The notes under the pieces were generated by a model. It was given only the letters and a program-made list of their open reading frames with translations. It had not been told where the DNA came from and did no database searches. Shown here piece by piece: positions 60,691 through 64,000 of a stretch of 64,000 nt of DNA (position 1 is the stretch's first letter; every line of letters starts with the position of its first letter). Origin of the DNA: Franconibacter pulveris DSM 19144 (GTDB lineage Bacteria; Pseudomonadota; Gammaproteobacteria; Enterobacterales; Enterobacteriaceae). The DNA lies in the NCBI GenBank assembly GCA_000621185.1, contig KK211222.1, forward strand, positions 1 to 64,000. Reading direction: 5' to 3'. Both the position numbers and the translations under genes were made by a program.

Positions 60691-60720
60691 AAAGCCTCGC
60701 TTTTGCGGGGCTTTTGTTTT
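60691..60720 (+). terminator. Intrinsic terminator of cspC
   Basis: AAAGCCTCGC pairs with GCGGGGCTTT around a TTTT loop (one G-T pair) and is followed by a T-rich run. Confidence 0.85.
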
Positions 60721-60799
60721 CCTGCTGCTGTTTATCCAGCGTTTCCCCACCTACTAAATCGCGCTACACTTTCGGCCTTTCAGTTGCGCCGGAGTCGTT

Positions 60800-61615
60800 A
60801 TGTCTTTTATTTGCCCGCTTTGTCACGCCCCGTTGAAGGTGGAAGCGAAAAGCTATCGTTGCCCGCACGGGCATCAGTTCGACAAGGCGAAAGAAGGGTA
60901 TGTCAACCTGCTGCCAGTTCAGCATAAGCGGTCCAAAGATCCAGGCGATAGCGCGGAAATGATGCTGGCGCGACGCGCTTTTCTGGAGGCCGGCCATTAT
61001 GACGCGCTGCGCCAGGCGGTCGGCGAGGCGCTGAGCAAAGCACTGCCGGAGCAGGCCGAAGCGGTGCTGGATATCGGCTGTGGGGAAGGATACTACACAG
61101 CCTGGTTTGCGGACATCGCCGCCGCCAGAGGAGCGCAGGCATTTGGCCTTGATGTCTCCAAAACGGCCATCCGCTTTGCGGCGAAACGCTATCCGCAGGC
61201 GCAGTTTTGCGTTGCCTCCAGCCATCGTTTGCCTTTTGCCGATGCCTCTCTTGATGCGGTTATTCGTATTTACGCGCCCTGCAACGCCGGGGAACTGGCG
61301 CGGGTCGTTAAGACAGGCGGAGTGGTGATAACCGTGGCGCCCGGACCGCGGCATCTGGTTCAGCTCAAGGGATTGATTTATGAGAATGTGCTGCTGCACG
61401 AGACGGATAACGAAACGCTGCCGGGTTTTCGTCGCCTTCAGCAGAGCGAACTGAGCTATCCGATGGCGCTTACGGGCAACGAGGCCGCCGCGCTCTTACA
61501 GATGACGCCATTTGCCTGGCGCGCGCGTCCGGAAGTGGGGGAGCAGCTGCGTCGGCAGGACATCTTTCATTGTGAAACCGATTTTTGTCTGCGCGTCTGG
61601 GTTCGTGAGGCTTAA
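60800..61615 (+). CDS. rlmA: 23S rRNA (guanine745-N1)-methyltransferase RlmA
   Basis: SAM-dependent enzyme of 271 residues that methylates G745 of 23S rRNA. The N-terminal zinc finger has cysteines in [10 protein letters not shown] and [10 protein letters not shown] (about residues 5-26), followed by the SAM motif [16 protein letters not shown] (about 93-108). It ends 4 bases inside the mntP stop region on the other strand. Confidence 0.95.
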   Translation: MSFICPLCHAPLKVEAKSYRCPHGHQFDKAKEGYVNLLPVQHKRSKDPGDSAEMMLARRAFLEAGHYDALRQAVGEALSKALPEQAEAVLDIGCGEGYYTAWFADIAAARGAQAFGLDVSKTAIRFAAKRYPQAQFCVASSHRLPFADASLDAVIRIYAPCNAGELARVVKTGGVVITVAPGPRHLVQLKGLIYENVLLHETDNETLPGFRRLQQSELSYPMALTGNEAAALLQMTPFAWRARPEVGEQLRRQDIFHCETDFCLRVWVREA

Positions 61616-62178
61616 CCAGCGAAGTGGCTCCAGAGGATCTGGCATCCGATGCCAATCAACACCAGTCCGCCTAAAATTTCGGCCCGTTTGCCAAGCAGCG
61701 GGCCGATAAAACGGCCGACCATCATGCCGAGCGTAGACATAATGAGCGTGGCGCAGCCAATAGCGAGCGCAGTATAGAGAATATTGACCTGCAGGAAAGC
61801 GAGACCTACGCCCACCGCCATGGCATCGAGGCTGGTGGCGAATGCCGTGGTGACAAGTAGCCAGAAGCTATGGCGACGCAGCGGCGCCATGTCATCTTCT
61901 CCACAGCCGCGTACCCCTTCGATAATCATTCGCGCGCCGAGGAAGACAAGCAGTACAAAGGCAACCCAGTGGTTCCATTCCATCACGAAATGCGTAGCGA
62001 CTTGTCCAAGCGTCCAACCGACCAGCGGGGTGATCGCTTCTATAACGCCAAAAATAAGACCTGTGCGTAGCGCTTCGGTAAAACGGGGTTTGTGCAGCGT
62101 AGCGCCTTTACCAATGGAGGCAGCGAACGCATCCATCGACATGCCGAAGGCGAGAAGTAGGGTGGCGGAAAGATTCAT
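61612..62178 (-). CDS. mntP: Manganese efflux pump MntP
   Basis: Inner-membrane Mn(II) exporter of 188 residues with six hydrophobic helices and the two DUF204 modules ([28 protein letters not shown]), whose Asp residues are needed for transport. The start at 62178 is the family start; the upstream in-frame codon at 62217 lies inside the riboswitch. Translation is controlled by a yybP-ykoY manganese riboswitch in its leader. Confidence 0.96.
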   Translation of the reverse strand: MNLSATLLLAFGMSMDAFAASIGKGATLHKPRFTEALRTGLIFGVIEAITPLVGWTLGQVATHFVMEWNHWVAFVLLVFLGARMIIEGVRGCGEDDMAPLRRHSFWLLVTTAFATSLDAMAVGVGLAFLQVNILYTALAIGCATLIMSTLGMMVGRFIGPLLGKRAEILGGLVLIGIGCQILWSHFAG

Positions 62179-62213
62179 CACAACGTCCTGACCGGGGTTT
62201 TCCATATACACGC

Positions 62214-62352
62214 GCACTGCCCCCAGTAAACAGCAGTTAGCGTGCCTATGGTCTCGCCTGACTGACGGGCTGTCAGTCCGTACGCGCCACGTTTTTCAAC
62301 GAGTATGTTGACGCGTACATTTCCTTTTACAGAAATCGGCTACTCCCCAACG
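62214..62352 (-). ncRNA. yybP-ykoY manganese riboswitch upstream of mntP
   Basis: On the minus strand the leader shows the family landmarks in order: GGGGAGTAGCCG at the 5' side (62348-62337), CGTCAACATACTCG (near 62315-62302), and the conserved 3' part CAGCCCGTCAG...GGCGAGACCATAGG (near 62276-62240). The motif binds Mn(II) and raises mntP or alx expression in E. coli. It is placed directly before mntP, so it controls manganese export. Confidence 0.92.
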
Positions 62353-62558
62353 ACGGCCGCAACCTTAACATAATTAAGCGTTGCGAGACAACAAACGAGA
62401 TTATTATTTTAATTCATTAGCGATAACGCGTTTCATTTATCTCATTGTGAATGTGCTGTTACGCAATGTGGATTAATTAAAGCAGGCAACAATATAGCAA
62501 TGGCTATATCGCAGTTTATTTTTTAAACGCCGAAGATAGCCGTTGCTATATATGCATC
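62353..62558. other. A+T-rich gap between mntP leader and yobD with an inverted repeat
   Basis: The gap should hold the mntP promoter (minus strand). It also has an inverted repeat: ATAGCAATGGCTAT (62494-62507) pairs with ATAGCCGTTGCTAT (62536-62549) with one G-T pair, 28-nt loop, just behind the yobD stop codon. The first arm is itself nearly palindromic. No T run follows on the minus strand, so a terminator role is uncertain. No gene is seen. Confidence 0.4.
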
Positions 62559-63017
62559 CTATTGACTTTTCAACAGAAAATGAGAGATCTTCTCCAGGTC
62601 GTCTATATTTCTCACACGGATAAGTAACCGGCGTAGTTCTAATTCCATTACCAGTACGCCGTCTTCAGATAAATTCATAACTTTAATGCGGTTATATTTT
62701 ATCCAGGCGCCGGCAAAGAAAAAACCCTGCGCTTTAAAGCGGATTTTGGGAATGCGGATCCAGAAAAGATAAATAACAACCAGCGCCAGCGCGCACAATA
62801 ACCAGAGCGTCAGCGTCGTCCCCCGTTGCGTAACATTTTGATAGATAAGAATGGCTGTCAGACCGACAAAAATCAGGCTGTCGACACGGCCACGCCTCAA
62901 CAAAGGGACCGCCAGCAACGTCTTGCCGTAGCGTTTATCCAGTATCCATTCATCATAAATAGCCCAGCCAAGCAGGAGGAGGATGCACAGCAGTAAAACT
63001 CCATCCGTAAGCGTCAT
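62559..63017 (-). CDS. yobD: YobD family inner membrane protein (DUF986)
   Basis: Protein of 152 residues with three hydrophobic helices in the N-terminal half ([48 protein letters not shown]) and a soluble C-terminal part. Matches E. coli YobD; function unknown. The start at 63017 has GGAGAAAG upstream on the minus strand. It follows the manXYZ operon behind a terminator. Confidence 0.92.
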   Translation of the reverse strand: MTLTDGVLLLCILLLLGWAIYDEWILDKRYGKTLLAVPLLRRGRVDSLIFVGLTAILIYQNVTQRGTTLTLWLLCALALVVIYLFWIRIPKIRFKAQGFFFAGAWIKYNRIKVMNLSEDGVLVMELELRRLLIRVRNIDDLEKISHFLLKSQ

Positions 63018-63030
63018 ACTTTCTCCATCA

Positions 63031-63061
63031 AAAAAAAGCCGGGAGCAGCAAGCCCCCGGCA
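63031..63061 (-). terminator. Intrinsic terminator of manXYZ
   Basis: On the minus strand GCCGGG pairs with CCCGGC and is followed by about nine T residues, 14 bases behind the manZ stop. Partial read-through could feed yobD. Confidence 0.85.
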
Positions 63062-63074
63062 GCATAAATACTAA

Positions 63075-63926
63075 TTATTGACCCAGCAAACCAACCGCGT
63101 AGCCGGCGATGCCGATAACAAAGAAGCCCACGATAATCCACAGCGGGTTAACTTTTCTGCGCAGCAGCCACATACAGGCGAAGGTCAGCAGCAGCGGCAC
63201 CAGGCCCGGCATCAGCTGGTCGAGGATAGTCTGCACCGTCGTGACTTTTTCAGCGCCCGTCTGGTCAGTGATGCGCGAGACAACCAGCGGAATGTTGACG
63301 TGGGTCCACTTGTTAACCAGCGCCCCCATAACAAACAGACCGAGTATCGATGCCCCTTCCGTCAACTTTTGCAGAAAGCCGCCGCCCATATCTTTAACAA
63401 TATCCACTCCTTTGCGGTAGCCATAGGCCACGCCGTAATAGCGGGTGGCAAGGCGGATAAGGTTAAAGAACACAAAAAACAGCAACGGCCCAAGCAGGCT
63501 GCCGCTCATTGCAATGCCTGCGCCGAGCGCTGCGAATACCGGACGCACGGTTCCCCAGAAAATCGGGTCGCCGACGCCTGCGAGCGGTCCCATCAAACCT
63601 ACTTTGATCCCGTTAATAGCGCCATCGTCAATTTCGGCGCCGTTGGCGCGCTGCTCTTCCATAGCGAGCGTCACGCCAAGCACAGGAGCGGCGACGTAAG
63701 GATGCGTGTTAAAAAACTCCAGATGGCGTTTGATAGCCTGACGTCGCGCTTCGTTGTTTTCCGGATAGAGCCGTCTGATGACCGGCACCATGGAGAAACA
63801 GAAGCCGAGCGCCTGCATGCGTTCGAAGTTCCATGAACCCTGGAAGAGGTTAGAGCGAAGGAATACGCTGCGAACATCGCCAGGAGTGAGTTTTTTCTCG
63901 CCTGTTGTTTTTGTCATATCAACCAT
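63075..63926 (-). CDS. manZ: Mannose PTS IID component ManZ
   Basis: Membrane subunit of the mannose/glucose phosphotransferase system, 283 residues, with ManY forming the sugar channel (also a receptor for some bacteriocins and lambda DNA entry). Hallmarks: GSWNFERMQALGFCFSMVPV, the GLMGPLAGVGDPIFWGTVRP re-entrant block and the C-terminal hydrophobic end. The ATG at 63926 is preferred; an upstream GTG at 63935 is in frame and part of AGGTGAG, which looks like its ribosome site. Confidence 0.97.
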   Translation of the reverse strand: MVDMTKTTGEKKLTPGDVRSVFLRSNLFQGSWNFERMQALGFCFSMVPVIRRLYPENNEARRQAIKRHLEFFNTHPYVAAPVLGVTLAMEEQRANGAEIDDGAINGIKVGLMGPLAGVGDPIFWGTVRPVFAALGAGIAMSGSLLGPLLFFVFFNLIRLATRYYGVAYGYRKGVDIVKDMGGGFLQKLTEGASILGLFVMGALVNKWTHVNIPLVVSRITDQTGAEKVTTVQTILDQLMPGLVPLLLTFACMWLLRRKVNPLWIIVGFFVIGIAGYAVGLLGQ

Positions 63927-63938
63927 TTCGCTCACCTG

Positions 63939-64000
63939 TTAGTCCAGTTCGTTATCAAGATCGTTAGCACCGGCAGCCTGCGCAGGGGCCGCTGCGGAAC
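63939..64000 (-). CDS. manY: Mannose PTS IIC component ManY, C-terminal end only
   Basis: The minus-strand frame ending with TAA at 63941-63939 encodes AGANDLDNELD at its end, the usual C-terminus of ManY, preceded by an Ala/Pro-rich stretch. The gene continues beyond the window. It lies 12 bases upstream of manZ, as in the manXYZ operon. Confidence 0.85.
   Translation of the reverse strand, partial: SAAAPAQAAGANDLDNELD

Overview
The window is chromosomal DNA of an Enterobacteriaceae bacterium. Gene content and order from cutC to manY follow the Escherichia coli block cutC-cmoAB-yecNED-aspS-nudB-yebC-ruvCAB-znuBCA-mepM-lpxM-pykA-hexR-zwf-edd-eda-purT-yebGFE-ptrB-exoX-holE-yobA-yebZY-pphA-yebWV-rsmF-letBA-msrC-proQ-prc-htpX-yebQ-kdgR-yobH-mgrB-yebO-yobF-cspC-rlmA-mntP-yobD-manZY almost gene for gene. 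High G+C and many protein details suggest a Cronobacter/Enterobacter-like genus rather than E. coli, but the genus is inference.

Bases 1-9800 are accessory. They hold a chaperone-usher fimbrial cluster of the Pap/MR-P type order (major pilin, minor pilin, usher, chaperone, four more pilins, two-domain putative tip adhesin), followed on the same strand by a multi-spanning Wzy_C/PglL-type O-oligosaccharyltransferase candidate. The usher reading frame is broken by one extra base near 3356. The pilin-usher-chaperone half is very G+C rich, while the tip-subunit half (about 5355-8000) is clearly A+T richer, so the cluster looks like a mosaic. A strong terminator sits right behind the major pilin gene and probably sets subunit stoichiometry. 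Pilin genes next to an O-glycosyltransferase are the best candidate here for an undescribed system: a glycosylated chaperone-usher fimbria.

Bases 9850-30231 hold a MalY/PatB-like enzyme, cutC, a YgdI-type lipoprotein, an M14-like hydrolase, the cmoA-cmoB tRNA wobble-uridine pair, yecN/E/D, aspS-nudB-yebC-ruvC, the SOS-controlled ruvAB, the Zur-controlled zinc importer, the cell-wall endopeptidase mepM, lpxM, pykA and hexR. Bases 30588-34801 are the oxidative pentose-phosphate entry and Entner-Doudoroff pathway (zwf, edd, eda), with visible HexR and GntR sites. Bases 34849-42780 carry purT (PurR box), SOS gene yebG, yebF, yebE, ptrB, exoX, holE and the yobA-yebZ-yebY copper-type group.

Bases 42781-50828 carry the small RNA SdsR, a kbp orthologue in a place where E. 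coli has none, pphA, yebW, yebV, rsmF and the letAB lipid-transport pair. Bases 50954-64000 carry msrC, proQ-prc, htpX with CpxR and sigma-32 sites, yebQ, kdgR, yobH, mgrB, yebO, an extra metallo-beta-lactamase-fold gene, the yobF-cspC operon behind a long structured leader, rlmA, mntP with its manganese riboswitch, yobD, manZ and the last codons of manY. I saw no tRNA, rRNA, CRISPR array, insertion sequence or prophage gene.
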